NCBI GenBank assembly: GCA_900541665.1
Contig: UQKV01000005.1
Span: forward strand, 1-64,000
Direction of reading: 5' to 3'
DNA: 64,000 nucleotides
From: an uncultured Collinsella sp.
GTDB lineage: Bacteria; Actinomycetota; Coriobacteriia; Coriobacteriales; Coriobacteriaceae
Under the pieces are notes generated by a model. It worked only from the letters and a program-made list of their open reading frames with translations. It was not told where the DNA came from and did no database searches. Every line of letters starts with the position of its first letter. Within the stretch, counting starts at the first letter, position 1. This document shows, piece by piece, positions 25,228-34,441 of the stretch. A program made the position numbers and the translations under genes.

Positions 25228-26367
25228 TCACGTGGTGGCCCCCTTTGAGAGGGTCACGAGCATCACGGTTCCGTTTTCGGAACTTGTTTCGACCTCTACA
25301 GCGCCACCGTGAAGCGCTGCAATCTCCCAAACGAGCGCTAACCCGAGCCCTGCGCCGCCGTATGCCCTGCTGCGGGATTTGTCTAGACGAAAGAACGGTT
25401 GGAAGATGCTCTCACGGTACTGCTTGGGTATTCCCGGGCCCTGGTCCTCGACTCGCAGGAGCACGTGGCTGTCGCTGTCGCTGATGGAGACGTTGACAGT
25501 CGAGCCGGAGCGGCTGTAACGGATGGCGTTTTCGGCCAGGTTAAACACCAGCCGATAGAGGAGCGTGTCGCTCCCGATTACTAAAGCGTCTCCAGCACAA
25601 TTGAGGGCTATGCCCTTATTTTCGGCAAGTGGCGCAAGGTCGGTGAGGACCTCTTCGGACAAGGGACCAAGTTCAACACCGTCCTCGCAAGGAACGCTGC
25701 GGAGCTCACTCATCTCGAGCAATACCTTGGTCATTCGAGACATGCGCTCGGTTTGTTCTTGTAGCAGGCTAAGCAACTCGGCTGTTTCGGGTTGCAAACC
25801 GGAGTGCTCGGAGATGAATAGTTCAATCTGTGCTTGCATAAGGGCAAGCGGGGTGCGCAGCTCGTGTGCGGCGTTGCCGGTAAACTGACGCTGTGCAGAG
25901 AACCCTTCACCAAGCCGGGCGATCATGTCGTTGAATGAGACGCTGCATCGCTGTAGCTCGGTGGGTACATCTTCACTGAGTCGGATTTCGCTTAGGTTGT
26001 CAGGCTGCACACGCTCAACCTGGGCTGCAAAAGCCCGTAGCGGTTTGAGTGCACGGCCGCTCACAAAGTATGCCAGCACGCCGCCAAGGAGTGTGACTCC
26101 AGCCGTGATGTACCAGGTTGTCGTGCCAAAAGACTCCTGTGCGTCGTTTACGACGATCGTGACCTTGTCATCGGGGGTCGCTTTCGTTGGGTCGAACGCC
26201 TGGGGCGAATCTTCGCCGGTTGCGTTAAAGGCCGAGATGTTGCTGCCGATGGCATCCATGTAGCGCATGCCCGTATAGCCGACCAGGCAGTTCGTCAGCA
26301 CGCACGCCGCACACGTCAGCAGTGCCGTCATAATCGTTATGCGCCATTGAAGGGAAAGCCTTTTCAT
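25228..26367 (-). CDS. sensor histidine kinase
   Basis: This 379-aa membrane kinase has TM1 at about residues 10-31, a short extracellular part of about 55 residues, TM2 at about 87-107 and a HAMP-like linker. The HisKA motif NAAHELRTPLALMQ carries phospho-acceptor His at about 168. The HATPase_c has NLAENAIRYS, DQGPGIP and GGAGLGLALV. Its ATG overlaps the stop of the response-regulator gene (ATGA), so the pair forms one operon. The divergent redox operon from 27129 is the likely target. Confidence 0.93.
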   Translation of the reverse strand: MKRLSLQWRITIMTALLTCAACVLTNCLVGYTGMRYMDAIGSNISAFNATGEDSPQAFDPTKATPDDKVTIVVNDAQESFGTTTWYITAGVTLLGGVLAYFVSGRALKPLRAFAAQVERVQPDNLSEIRLSEDVPTELQRCSVSFNDMIARLGEGFSAQRQFTGNAAHELRTPLALMQAQIELFISEHSGLQPETAELLSLLQEQTERMSRMTKVLLEMSELRSVPCEDGVELGPLSEEVLTDLAPLAENKGIALNCAGDALVIGSDTLLYRLVFNLAENAIRYSRSGSTVNVSISDSDSHVLLRVEDQGPGIPKQYRESIFQPFFRLDKSRSRAYGGAGLGLALVWEIAALHGGAVEVETSSENGTVMLVTLSKGATT

Positions 26368-27038
26368 TCGCTATCCTCCATAACGTAGCCCTCTCCAATC
26401 CGATTGCGAATCGGGTCGTATCCCAAAGCGCTGCGTAGCTTTTTGCGGAGTGACGAGATGTGAACGCGGGTTGCGTTGCTAAAGCTGTTCACGCTGCTAT
26501 CCCAAACGTGTTCGATAAGCTCCTCTTGACTTACCGGACGCCCCTGATTAAGCATCAGGTATTCCAAGATTCCCGTTTCCTTGCGCGTAAGAGATAAGGC
26601 CTCGCTGTCCACGGAAGCGATGCGCGCCTTGGTGTCAAAGCGGAGCTTTCCACAGGTTAATACTATGTCGCTTTGTGCGAAGCGTCTGAGGGTGAGGCTG
26701 CGGATCCTTGCCGCAAGTTCGTCCAGATGAAACGGCTTGGTGAGGTAATCGTTGGCGCCGGCATCGAGTCCGGCGACTTTATCGGATACTTCGCCACGCG
26801 CGGACAGAATCAGCACCTTGGTCTCGCAGTCGGTTTTCCTAAGTTCCCTAAGCACGGTCATGCCGTCGATACGGGGAAGGTTGAGGTCGAGTACCACGAG
26901 GTCAAAGACTTCGACGCCCAGCAGGTCGAGCGCCTCCTGCCCGTCGTGGCAGCAGTCGACGCTGTACGCCAAGTTTCGCAAGCTGCGCGCGATTGCATCG
27001 CACAGTGCTCGCTCGTCTTCGACGATCAAAATACGCAT
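26364..27038 (-). CDS. OmpR-family response regulator
   Basis: This 224-aa regulator has a receiver domain (ILIVEDERALCDAI; phospho-acceptor Asp at about 51 in VFDLVVLDLNLPRIDG; conserved Lys in YLTKPF). A winged-helix OmpR DNA-binding domain follows (LTRKETGILEYLMLNQGRPV; RVHISSLRKKLRSALGYDPI). The start was set at MRILIVED after AAGGAGACTGTT. It is divergent from the CXXC/polyferredoxin/TlpA operon across about 90 bp. Confidence 0.95.
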   Translation of the reverse strand: MRILIVEDERALCDAIARSLRNLAYSVDCCHDGQEALDLLGVEVFDLVVLDLNLPRIDGMTVLRELRKTDCETKVLILSARGEVSDKVAGLDAGANDYLTKPFHLDELAARIRSLTLRRFAQSDIVLTCGKLRFDTKARIASVDSEALSLTRKETGILEYLMLNQGRPVSQEELIEHVWDSSVNSFSNATRVHISSLRKKLRSALGYDPIRNRIGEGYVMEDSE

Positions 27039-27128
27039 AACAGTCTCCTTGCACATTCCAAATCGCGCTTAACACGGATTTTATAGTCGATATGGTCCAA
27101 TGGTCGCGTAACGAAAGGAGTGGTTGGG

Positions 27129-27275
27129 TTGTTCAAAGCGGTAAAACCCGTGGTACAGGTCGCTTTGTTGATCGTCGGAATTACCATGGTGTGCTTTGGT
27201 GTTATGCGTGGCGAGGCGGATGCCGTGCTGGCCAAAGCGATTAGGCTGTGCTTGGAGTGTATCGGAATTGGATAA
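27129..27275 (+). CDS. 48-aa CXXC membrane protein (CD1871A-like)
   Basis: The frame starts at TTG, 8 bp after AGGAG, and encodes one membrane helix (VVQVALLIVGITMVCFGVM), a short loop and the C-terminal motif RLCLECIGIG with a CxxC pair. This corresponds to the tiny CD1871A-type CXXC proteins that accompany polyferredoxin and TlpA-like genes. It overlaps the start of the polyferredoxin gene. I infer that it passes reducing equivalents from the ferredoxin-like protein across or at the membrane. It is easily missed because of size and start codon. Confidence 0.75.
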   Translation: MFKAVKPVVQVALLIVGITMVCFGVMRGEADAVLAKAIRLCLECIGIG

Positions 27276-28170
27276 AAGAGAAAACACTGCGTCGCATGTT
27301 TTGGCCCGATTTCGCGGATTCATTCAGGCGGCGGCGACGCTGGTCACCAACATTCACCTGCCAAACTTTGCCAAAGGCGGCATCTATCAGGGCGCGGGAA
27401 AAACAGTCTGCGTACCTGGACTTAACTGCTATTCGTGCCCCGCGGCATCGGGTGCGTGCCCCATCGGGTCGTTTCAGTCGGTGGTAGGTTCATCCAAGTT
27501 CAACTTTTCTTACTACGTCACCGGTACGCTCATTTTGCTCGGCGTGCTGCTGGGACGCTTTGTATGCGGCTTTCTGTGTCCGTTTGGCTGGCTGCAGGAG
27601 CTGCTTCATAAGATTCCCAGCAAAAAGTTTTCGACGAAAAGGGTCAAGACGCTTACGTATATCAAATACGTTGTACTGCTATTTGCCGTGGTATTGCTGC
27701 CTGTGCTGGTGGTCAACGATCTGGGGATGGGAGATCCGTTCTTTTGCAAGTACATCTGTCCCCAGGGTGTGCTCGAGGGCGCCATTCCGCTGGCGGCTGC
27801 CAATGCCGGAATTCGATCTGCGCTGGGACATCTCTTTACTTGGAAACTTGCCGTTCTCATTGCCGTGGTAGTGCTGAGCGTTTTGTTCTACCGCCCCTTC
27901 TGCAAATGGATTTGTCCACTCGGCGCATTCTATGCGCTCATGAATAGGGTGTCCCTACTGGGGATTCGGGTTGACGCATGCAAATGTGTCTCGTGCGGCA
28001 AGTGCTCAAAGGTTTGTCAGATGGACGTTGATGTGGTCCGCGCGCCCAATCATGCCGAATGTATCCGGTGCGGAAAGTGCATCGGGGCCTGTCCCGTCGA
28101 CGCCATCAGCTATCGCTATGGCCTGGATGTGTCGGCGGAAAAGCTCCCCTTGACCGCCGATAAAAAGTAA
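27268..28170 (+). CDS. membrane-bound polyferredoxin (NapH-like 4Fe-4S protein)
   Basis: This 300-aa protein starts at a TTG overlapping the previous stop (GGAG site upstream). Membrane segments lie at about residues 70-90, 125-145 and 185-205. Cysteine motifs near the membrane are GLNCYSCPAASGACPIG, CGFLCPFGW, CKYICPQG and CKWICPLG, as in NapH/RnfB-like proteins. Two ferredoxin clusters close the protein: CKCVSCGKCSKVCQMDV and CIRCGKCIGACPVD. It probably carries electrons from a cytoplasmic donor to the extracellular thioredoxin-like lipoprotein encoded next. Confidence 0.9.
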   Translation: MDKRENTASHVLARFRGFIQAAATLVTNIHLPNFAKGGIYQGAGKTVCVPGLNCYSCPAASGACPIGSFQSVVGSSKFNFSYYVTGTLILLGVLLGRFVCGFLCPFGWLQELLHKIPSKKFSTKRVKTLTYIKYVVLLFAVVLLPVLVVNDLGMGDPFFCKYICPQGVLEGAIPLAAANAGIRSALGHLFTWKLAVLIAVVVLSVLFYRPFCKWICPLGAFYALMNRVSLLGIRVDACKCVSCGKCSKVCQMDVDVVRAPNHAECIRCGKCIGACPVDAISYRYGLDVSAEKLPLTADKK

Positions 28171-28199
28171 ACAAGCTTCGACAAAACGGAGGAATGACC

Positions 28200-29171
28200 A
28201 TGAAGCTTTCTAAGATTGCGGCCCTGTTTATGGTGCCAGTATTGGCCTTGTGCCTTGTGGCGTGTTCGGCGCCCAGTGGCAATGCGAGCGAATCTGCGAG
28301 CTCCGATCCTAAGATCGCAGAACTCACTGCGCAGAAGCCGACCAATGCCGATGAGGCCGCCGAGCTGTATGCGAAGCTCATGAAAAAGGAGAACGATATC
28401 CTTTCGAGTGATAACGCGCTGTGGGAAAAGGTATTCAATGCGGCAAATAAAGACTCGGTAATGATTGAGGACGGCAGCAATTACGGCGATTTCCTGCTCA
28501 AGACCATCGACGGCGCCAAGGATGAGTTCACGGCGGATGAGCTCAAGACGCTCAAGGCCGGTGCGCAGCAGATCAAGGAGATCGAGGACAAGCTCGAGAG
28601 CTTGGAGAAGGAGTTCCCCGGCTGTGGAAGCACACCGAGCGAAGGCGAGAGCGTCGACGCTTCGGCCGCTGGCATGACGGCTGGTGCCAATGCTTCGAGC
28701 GAGGCGACGAAGTTCCCCAGCTTTACGGGCAAAGACCTGGATGGCAACGACGTGAGCAGCGACGAGCTGTTCGCTAAGAACAAGGTCACCGTCATGAACT
28801 TCTGGTTCACCACGTGCAAGCCGTGCGTGGGTGAGTTGGGCGACCTTGAGGACCTGAATAAGGAGCTTGCCAAGAAGGGCGGCCAGGTCGTGGGCGTCAA
28901 TTCCTTTACGCTCGATGGCAACAAGGGCGAGATTACAGATGCCAAGGACGTGCTGAGCAAGAAGGGCGTGACATATAAGAACATCTGGTTCAAGTCAGAT
29001 AGCGAGGCCGGTAAGTTCACGTCAAATTTGTTCTCGTTCCCGACAACGTATGTCATCGATCAGAACGGCAACATCGTAGGGGATCCAATCGTGGGAGCCA
29101 TCAGCTCCGCCGAGCAGCGCGCAGCACTCAACAAACTTATCGACCAGGCGATTGCGAATAGCGAGCAGTAA
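28200..29171 (+). CDS. TlpA-like thioredoxin-fold lipoprotein
   Basis: This 323-aa lipoprotein has the lipobox LVAC at residues 19-22 and a helical spacer domain to about residue 150. A TlpA/redoxin domain follows with the active site TTCKPC (Cys206, Cys209) and the cis-Pro region FSFPTTYVID. It acts outside the membrane in dithiol/disulfide exchange. The start was chosen 7 bp after GGAGG; an ATG 6 bp upstream is too close. It follows the polyferredoxin gene by 29 bp and is probably reduced by it. Confidence 0.92.
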   Translation: MKLSKIAALFMVPVLALCLVACSAPSGNASESASSDPKIAELTAQKPTNADEAAELYAKLMKKENDILSSDNALWEKVFNAANKDSVMIEDGSNYGDFLLKTIDGAKDEFTADELKTLKAGAQQIKEIEDKLESLEKEFPGCGSTPSEGESVDASAAGMTAGANASSEATKFPSFTGKDLDGNDVSSDELFAKNKVTVMNFWFTTCKPCVGELGDLEDLNKELAKKGGQVVGVNSFTLDGNKGEITDAKDVLSKKGVTYKNIWFKSDSEAGKFTSNLFSFPTTYVIDQNGNIVGDPIVGAISSAEQRAALNKLIDQAIANSEQ

Positions 29172-29424
29172 AAAACGCGTAAAGCATAGCGAGGATCGTG
29201 TGTCGCTGTGCGAAGTAGTCCGCTACCTTTCAAGATAAGCTCCACCATATAGAGGTCCCGCTCGGGACCTCTTCTTTTGAGCACCGTCCCGTTCGTTTTT
29301 TGGCGCGGTTCCCTACATTCCTCACTGGCGCCGGCAAAAAATGGGGATAGAGTAGGACAAACACGTCGAATACGAACGGCGGGGGAGAGCGGGCAGGGTG
29401 CCTGCGCAGGAGAGGTTGCCGTCC

Positions 29425-32400
29425 ATGCTGGAGCTCAAAGGTATTTGCAAAAGGTACGTCACGCAGTCGTTTACGCAGGTGGCGCTCGATAACGTGAGCC
29501 TGTCTTTTCGCGATAACGAGTTCGTGGCCATTCTGGGACCTTCGGGGTCGGGTAAAACCACGATGCTCAACGTTATCGGTGGGCTTGATCATTTCGATTC
29601 CGGCGACCTGCTCATCGATGGCATTTCAACCAAGGACTTTCGCGATCGCGATTGGGATGCCTATCGCAACAACCGCATCGGCTTTGTGTTCCAGAGCTAT
29701 AACCTCATTCCACATCAGACCATTTTGGAAAACGTGGAGCTGGCGCTCACGCTCACGGGCGTGGGGCATGCCGAGCGCCGCCAGCGTGCGCGCGAGGCGT
29801 TGGAGAAAGTCGGCCTGGGCGAGCACGTTAACAAGCGTCCGAGTCAGCTGTCGGGCGGGCAGATGCAGCGCGTGGCCATTGCCCGCGCCCTGATCAACGA
29901 CCCCGAGATTGTGCTGGCAGACGAGCCGACCGGCGCCTTGGATTCAACGACATCCGTACAGGTCATGGACTTGCTTAAGGACGTGGCGCGCGACCGCCTG
30001 GTCATCATGGTCACGCATAATCCCGAGCTGGCGTACCAATATGCCACGCGCATCGTCAACCTGGCGGATGGCAAGATCACCGACGATTCCGATCCTTTCG
30101 ATGTCGCTGACGTCACGCGCCGCGAGGCCAAGCCTACGCGCAAAACCTCGATGAGCTTTGTGACGGCGCTGGGGCTTTCTGCCCGAAACCTCATGACCAA
30201 GAAGGGCCGCACGGCCATGACGGCCTTTGCGGGCTCGATTGGCATTATCGGTATCGCGGCGATTCTGGCGCTGTCCAACGGCGTAAACGGCTACATCAAA
30301 AAGGTCGAGGAGGATACGCTCTCGAGCTACCCACTCACCATTTCCAAGCAGGATTACGACTTGTCGTCCATGATGGGCGGGCGGGGAACTGCGGATGATG
30401 GCTCGCCTGAAAACGTGGATTCGTCCGTCGACAGTGCCGGCGGCAAGGCTAAGGGAACCGATAAAATTCCCGTGGTTACGGCCGTAAAGGATATGTTTGC
30501 GAGCGTTAAGTCCAACGACATGACGAGCTTTAAGGCATGGCTCGATGCCGGTGGCGACGGCATCGACAAAGAGGTCAACGCCATTCAGTACGGCTACGGT
30601 GTATCGCCGGTTGTCTATCGTGCCGGCAAGGGCGATGAGAAGCCTGTCCGGCTGGTGCCCAACGCCATGACCGAGGCCATGAGCGGAGGCGCGAGCTCGG
30701 CGGCAACGGTGAGCATGGAATCCATGGGAACCTCGGTCTTTAACGAGATGATCGACGACCAGAGTCTGCTCGACAGCCAGTACGATGTCGTCGCCGGTCA
30801 TTGGCCCACGTCTGCCAACGAAGCCGTGATGGTGCTTTCGAGTCGTGGCACGGTGGGCGACTATACGCTCTACAGCATCGGTGCGCTGGATATCGATGAG
30901 CTCAACGATCTGGTAAACAGTGCCATGACGGCCGACGGTAAGATCGAGACGCCCGAGACCGGCGCCGACTTTACCTACGATGATGCGTTGTCCACGACGT
31001 TTAAGGTGCTGTCGCCGGCCGATGCCTATCGCAAAAACGAAGAGACCGGCATGTGGACCGACATGTCTGACGACGCCGACTTTATGGCTGCCAAGGTTGC
31101 CGACGGTATTGACGTGCACATTGTGGGCGTGGTGCGACCTAACGAGACGGCCAATGCGAGTGCGTTGTCTCCGGGCATTGCCTATACGCATGCGCTGACT
31201 CGCCAGCTTATGGAGCGCGCCGCCGATTCGCAGATTGTGCAGGAGCAACTCGACCACCCCGAGACGGATGTCTTTACGGGCAAAACCTTCGACGAACTAC
31301 AAGGCGAGGCCAAACAAGGAGTGGATCTGGGCAGCATGTTCAGTGTGGACGAGGCAGCACTTAAGAGCGCGTTCTCGTTTGATGCGTCTGCACTCTCGGG
31401 TGCGGCCGGCGGTATGGACCTTTCTGGTATCGACTTATCCGGGCTGGACATTGACCTCTCGGGCGTTGGAAGGGACATCGACTTCAGCGACATCATGGCA
31501 AAAGCACCGGCTCCAGATTTCTCGGACATCTTTGACGGTCTGGAGCTCACGCCCGAGCAAATGCAGCAGGTGGGAATACTTGCCAACCAACTGTTTGAGG
31601 GCTTTTTGCAGTCTGATCAGTTTAAGGCGCTGTCGCCCGAAGATCTTAAGGACGCGTCAAAGCTCGCTGCCGCATTCTCGACGTATCTTGAGAGGGATAC
31701 GGCAGCCCAGCAAATCTTGGCCCAGCTCAAAGCGCTCGGCGGCGATGCCCTGGCCGAGCGCCTGCAACAGGCGATGACCGACTATGTCCAAAAGCAACTG
31801 GCTCCGTATCTGCAGCAGGCTATGGACCAGGTGATGAAGGCAATCAGCGATCAGATTGCGGCGACGGTGTCAACTCAGCTCAAGGCAGGCGCGGCAGGGC
31901 TTATGGACCAGATGGCGACGCAGATGTCTTCGAGTTTTGCTAACCTGGCGAGCGCCATGCGCGTGGATGCGAGCGCCTTTACTCGTGCCATCCATTTCAA
32001 CATGGACGCCGAGGATCTGAGTTCGCTCATGATGAGCTATGCCAAGGCTTCGAAGCTCACCTACGACAACAATCTGACCACGTTGGGCTATGCGGATGAG
32101 GCAGACCCCATCTCGGTTAAGATTTTCCCGCGCGACTTTGAGGCCAAAGAGCGCGTGCTCGATCACATCGATGCGTACAACAAGCAGGTCAAAGCCGCTG
32201 GTCACGATGAACAGGCAATCTCGTACACCGACTACATGGGCATCATCATGGGTTCGGTGACCGACATTGTGAACACCATCAGCTTGGTGCTCATCGCATT
32301 CGTGAGTATCAGCCTGGTGGTGAGCTCCATCATGATCGGCATCATCACGTATGTCAGCGTGCTGGAGCGCAAAAAGGAGATTGGCATTCTGCGTGCGATT

Positions 32401-32679
32401 GGCGCGTCGAAGCGTAACGTGGCAAACGTGTTCAACGCCGAGACCTTTATCGAGGGCCTCATTGCCGGCGTCTTTGCTGTTGTCGTCGTGGTGGCCGTGA
32501 GCTTCCCGGTCAATGCTTGGGCGCTTGCGGCCAAACAGGTCCCCAACCTGATGAGCCTGCCCGTGCAGGATGCGCTGGTGCTCATTGCAATTTCGGTACT
32601 GCTGACGGTTGTCGCTGGCCTGCTGCCGGCCCGCAGCGCATCCAGGAAGGATCCCGTGGAGGCCCTGCGCTCTGAATAA
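29425..32679 (+). CDS. ABC transporter ATPase-permease fusion (MacB-like)
   Basis: This 1084-aa protein has an N-terminal LolD/MacB-type ATPase: Walker A GPSGSGKTT (about 38-46), signature LSGGQMQRVAIARAL (about 142-156) and Walker B IVLADEPTGALDS. The permease has TM1 at about 260-285, a huge extracellular part of about 640 residues, then three TM helices and a FtsX-type domain (ISLVVSSIMIGIITYVSVLE, KEIGILRAIGASKRNV). Inside the external part is a periodic DLSG stretch (about 663-690) and then long amphipathic helices. Likely substrates are peptides, lipids or cell-wall compounds. A hairpin overlaps the stop. Confidence 0.92.
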   Translation: MLELKGICKRYVTQSFTQVALDNVSLSFRDNEFVAILGPSGSGKTTMLNVIGGLDHFDSGDLLIDGISTKDFRDRDWDAYRNNRIGFVFQSYNLIPHQTILENVELALTLTGVGHAERRQRAREALEKVGLGEHVNKRPSQLSGGQMQRVAIARALINDPEIVLADEPTGALDSTTSVQVMDLLKDVARDRLVIMVTHNPELAYQYATRIVNLADGKITDDSDPFDVADVTRREAKPTRKTSMSFVTALGLSARNLMTKKGRTAMTAFAGSIGIIGIAAILALSNGVNGYIKKVEEDTLSSYPLTISKQDYDLSSMMGGRGTADDGSPENVDSSVDSAGGKAKGTDKIPVVTAVKDMFASVKSNDMTSFKAWLDAGGDGIDKEVNAIQYGYGVSPVVYRAGKGDEKPVRLVPNAMTEAMSGGASSAATVSMESMGTSVFNEMIDDQSLLDSQYDVVAGHWPTSANEAVMVLSSRGTVGDYTLYSIGALDIDELNDLVNSAMTADGKIETPETGADFTYDDALSTTFKVLSPADAYRKNEETGMWTDMSDDADFMAAKVADGIDVHIVGVVRPNETANASALSPGIAYTHALTRQLMERAADSQIVQEQLDHPETDVFTGKTFDELQGEAKQGVDLGSMFSVDEAALKSAFSFDASALSGAAGGMDLSGIDLSGLDIDLSGVGRDIDFSDIMAKAPAPDFSDIFDGLELTPEQMQQVGILANQLFEGFLQSDQFKALSPEDLKDASKLAAAFSTYLERDTAAQQILAQLKALGGDALAERLQQAMTDYVQKQLAPYLQQAMDQVMKAISDQIAATVSTQLKAGAAGLMDQMATQMSSSFANLASAMRVDASAFTRAIHFNMDAEDLSSLMMSYAKASKLTYDNNLTTLGYADEADPISVKIFPRDFEAKERVLDHIDAYNKQVKAAGHDEQAISYTDYMGIIMGSVTDIVNTISLVLIAFVSISLVVSSIMIGIITYVSVLERKKEIGILRAIGASKRNVANVFNAETFIEGLIAGVFAVVVVVAVSFPVNAWALAAKQVPNLMSLPVQDALVLIAISVLLTVVAGLLPARSASRKDPVEALRSE

Positions 32680-32709
32680 TGTGACAAGGGACGGTCCCTT
32701 TGTCACATT
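32678..32709. terminator. palindrome at the ABC transporter stop codon
   Basis: AATGTGACAAGGGAC and GTCCCTTTGTCACATT are reverse complements apart from one extra base. The element begins inside the stop codon of the ABC gene. A related palindrome (GCATGTGACAAAGGGG/CCCTTTGCCGCAT) recurs at 34394-34428, so this is a repeat family of this genome that may also act as a terminator. Confidence 0.65.
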
Positions 32710-32724
32710 GAGCGGCTTGTGAAT

Positions 32725-32908
32725 TCGAGGTCTAATACTTTTCCGAGAAGTGAACGAGTCAAAATGGACCCCCGAAGCGTCGACACTTTTGAGATGCAAT
32801 TTCCAGCGGTTTTGATTGTTGAATCCTGCGGTTTTGGCGTCAGAGAATGTCGATGCTTCGGGGGTCCAAATACAGCCGTTCACTTCTCGGAAAAGTATTA
32901 GACCTCGA
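32725..32908. repeat. 184-bp element with about 60-bp imperfect terminal inverted repeats
   Basis: The left arm TCGAGGTCTAATACTTTTCC (continuing to about 32785) is mirrored by the right arm, which ends GGAAAAGTATTAGACCTCGA at 32908. Inner blocks GGACCCCCGAAGC and GCTTCGGGGGTCC also pair. The centre (about 32786-32848) is AT-rich and unpaired. No coding capacity. It could be a MITE-like element or a large RNA hairpin. Confidence 0.75.
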
Positions 32909-32950
32909 GATATAGACGATGTTTGCGAGCGGCAATTAGAGCGTAAGCCT

Positions 32951-34084
32951 TTAGTTCTTCTTTGCAGAGAGCATGAGCCTAATTTCCGGGTGGGTGTATT
33001 CGTCGAACTCTTCCTTGGGCTCGGTGTCAAAGGTGTAGTACGACTTGATAGATTCGTCCTCCGTCTTGATGCTGATTTCTTCATATAGGGATCCGGCTAA
33101 AAATGCCTGTTTAAATTCATCCGACAGGCTGCATGGCGTGAGGAGGTCCGGTGTGGCAACGGAAATGTCCAACCCGTTGAGCGGGGCGCAGAGCGTCGCG
33201 ATATCCTGCTCGGCGCGGGCGAGGTTGTCTGCAGGGCTTGCCTCGGGGTCGATCTGACTGGTGTAATCGACGTCCGTGAGCATGCCATCTGCATCGAAAG
33301 AAAGGTAGACATAGGCTGCTTGAGCGCCGAGGTCATTATCGCGCAGATAGCCGATAATGCGGTAGCCGTAGTCGTGATACGACTCGTATGGGTCGTCTGC
33401 CGCGACGCGTTCGCACACGGGCTCCAAGGCATCTTGCGCGATGGCGAGCTGCTCGGCGGCTGCAGCCTTTCTTGCCTGAAGCTCGTTATTTCCCTGGACA
33501 AACTGCGGGATGTAGACGCCAAGCAGCACAATGACGGGCAACACCGCGAGAGCTATGATCTGCTTCTTGACGCTTGGAATCGTCACACCGTATGCGTTTG
33601 CCATGGCCTCGGCATTGCTCGAGGTCTCGGCCAGCACGTCTGCCGCCGTGGTGACTGCCCCCACGGCGCCGGCGACCTCGGCGGCACCGCCCAGGTTGCG
33701 CGCGAGATCGTTGTCGCTGTTCTTGAGCAGGCGGCCGGCAGCTTGCGTGGCAAGTACGCCGGCGACCTCCGCGGAACGGTCCTTGTTGGTCTGGGCTACC
33801 GCAAGCCTGCCCTGCAGCTCCTTCCACTGTTTGCCCTGCATCCCAAAGCGTGGTGCAAGGGCGCAATAGCAAAAGATGGCGAGCTCGATTACGGTGAGTG
33901 CGATGGCGGTATATATGCCCGCGGGTTGGAATTCCTTTTGGTGGAACGCGATATCGTTGATCATTTGGAGCGGCAACATCAACAGGCATGCTACGAACGA
34001 CATGATGAGTGCGGTCGCTGCGATCTTGGGGTACATGCAGTACCGCTGGATGCGTTTCTTTTCTCGTTCGGTGAGCTGCTGCAT
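32951..34084 (-). CDS. unrecognised membrane protein with large external domain
   Basis: This 377-aa protein has hydrophobic segments at about residues 19-40, 54-76 and 176-197, with an Ala-rich helical section between the second and third (AEVAGAVGAVTTAADVLAET). The C-terminal 180 residues are soluble and acidic (YLSFDADGMLTDVDYTSQID). The start MQQLTEREKKR follows GAGG; upstream ATGs lack a site. The gene is monocistronic. No family recognised; an envelope protein of unknown function. Confidence 0.8.
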   Translation of the reverse strand: MQQLTEREKKRIQRYCMYPKIAATALIMSFVACLLMLPLQMINDIAFHQKEFQPAGIYTAIALTVIELAIFCYCALAPRFGMQGKQWKELQGRLAVAQTNKDRSAEVAGVLATQAAGRLLKNSDNDLARNLGGAAEVAGAVGAVTTAADVLAETSSNAEAMANAYGVTIPSVKKQIIALAVLPVIVLLGVYIPQFVQGNNELQARKAAAAEQLAIAQDALEPVCERVAADDPYESYHDYGYRIIGYLRDNDLGAQAAYVYLSFDADGMLTDVDYTSQIDPEASPADNLARAEQDIATLCAPLNGLDISVATPDLLTPCSLSDEFKQAFLAGSLYEEISIKTEDESIKSYYTFDTEPKEEFDEYTHPEIRLMLSAKKN

Positions 34085-34441
34085 GGGGGCCTCGACTCTC
34101 ATCGTTTTTGGGCGATGCGCACACGCTCTTGAGTATAGATGAGTGGAGGGTGTCTGTTGTTCATACATAGCGGTCAACAGCGTGCTGTTGGTGATCGCTT
34201 GATCGTGGGCGCCATCTTTTAGAGCATGAAGCCGTTATCTAAGGAAAAGTGGCGAGCGAGGGAGCCGCTGTGAAGCGGCCCCATTTGCTGTTCGTGGACA
34301 CCGTTCACCTTCATTGCACAGGGACGGCTGGAGGGCTGGTTGGCATCAAGTAACTGCCTCCGCCTTGTGGGTCGCCTCAAGGACAAGGCATAATGCATGT
34401 GACAAAGGGGCAGTCCCTTTGCCGCATTGATCTGAGAGTAG
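34085..34441. other. intergenic region with one repeat element
   Basis: This is the shared upstream region of the membrane protein (minus) and the dihydrouridine synthase (plus). It contains the TGTGACAAAGGG-type palindrome at 34394-34428. CATAAT at 34388-34393 could be a -10 box. No supported gene. Confidence 0.45.

Noticed and set aside
29172..29424. possible small gene between the TlpA-like and ABC genes
   Set aside because: No start with a ribosome site gives more than a shadow frame; treated as plain intergenic DNA.
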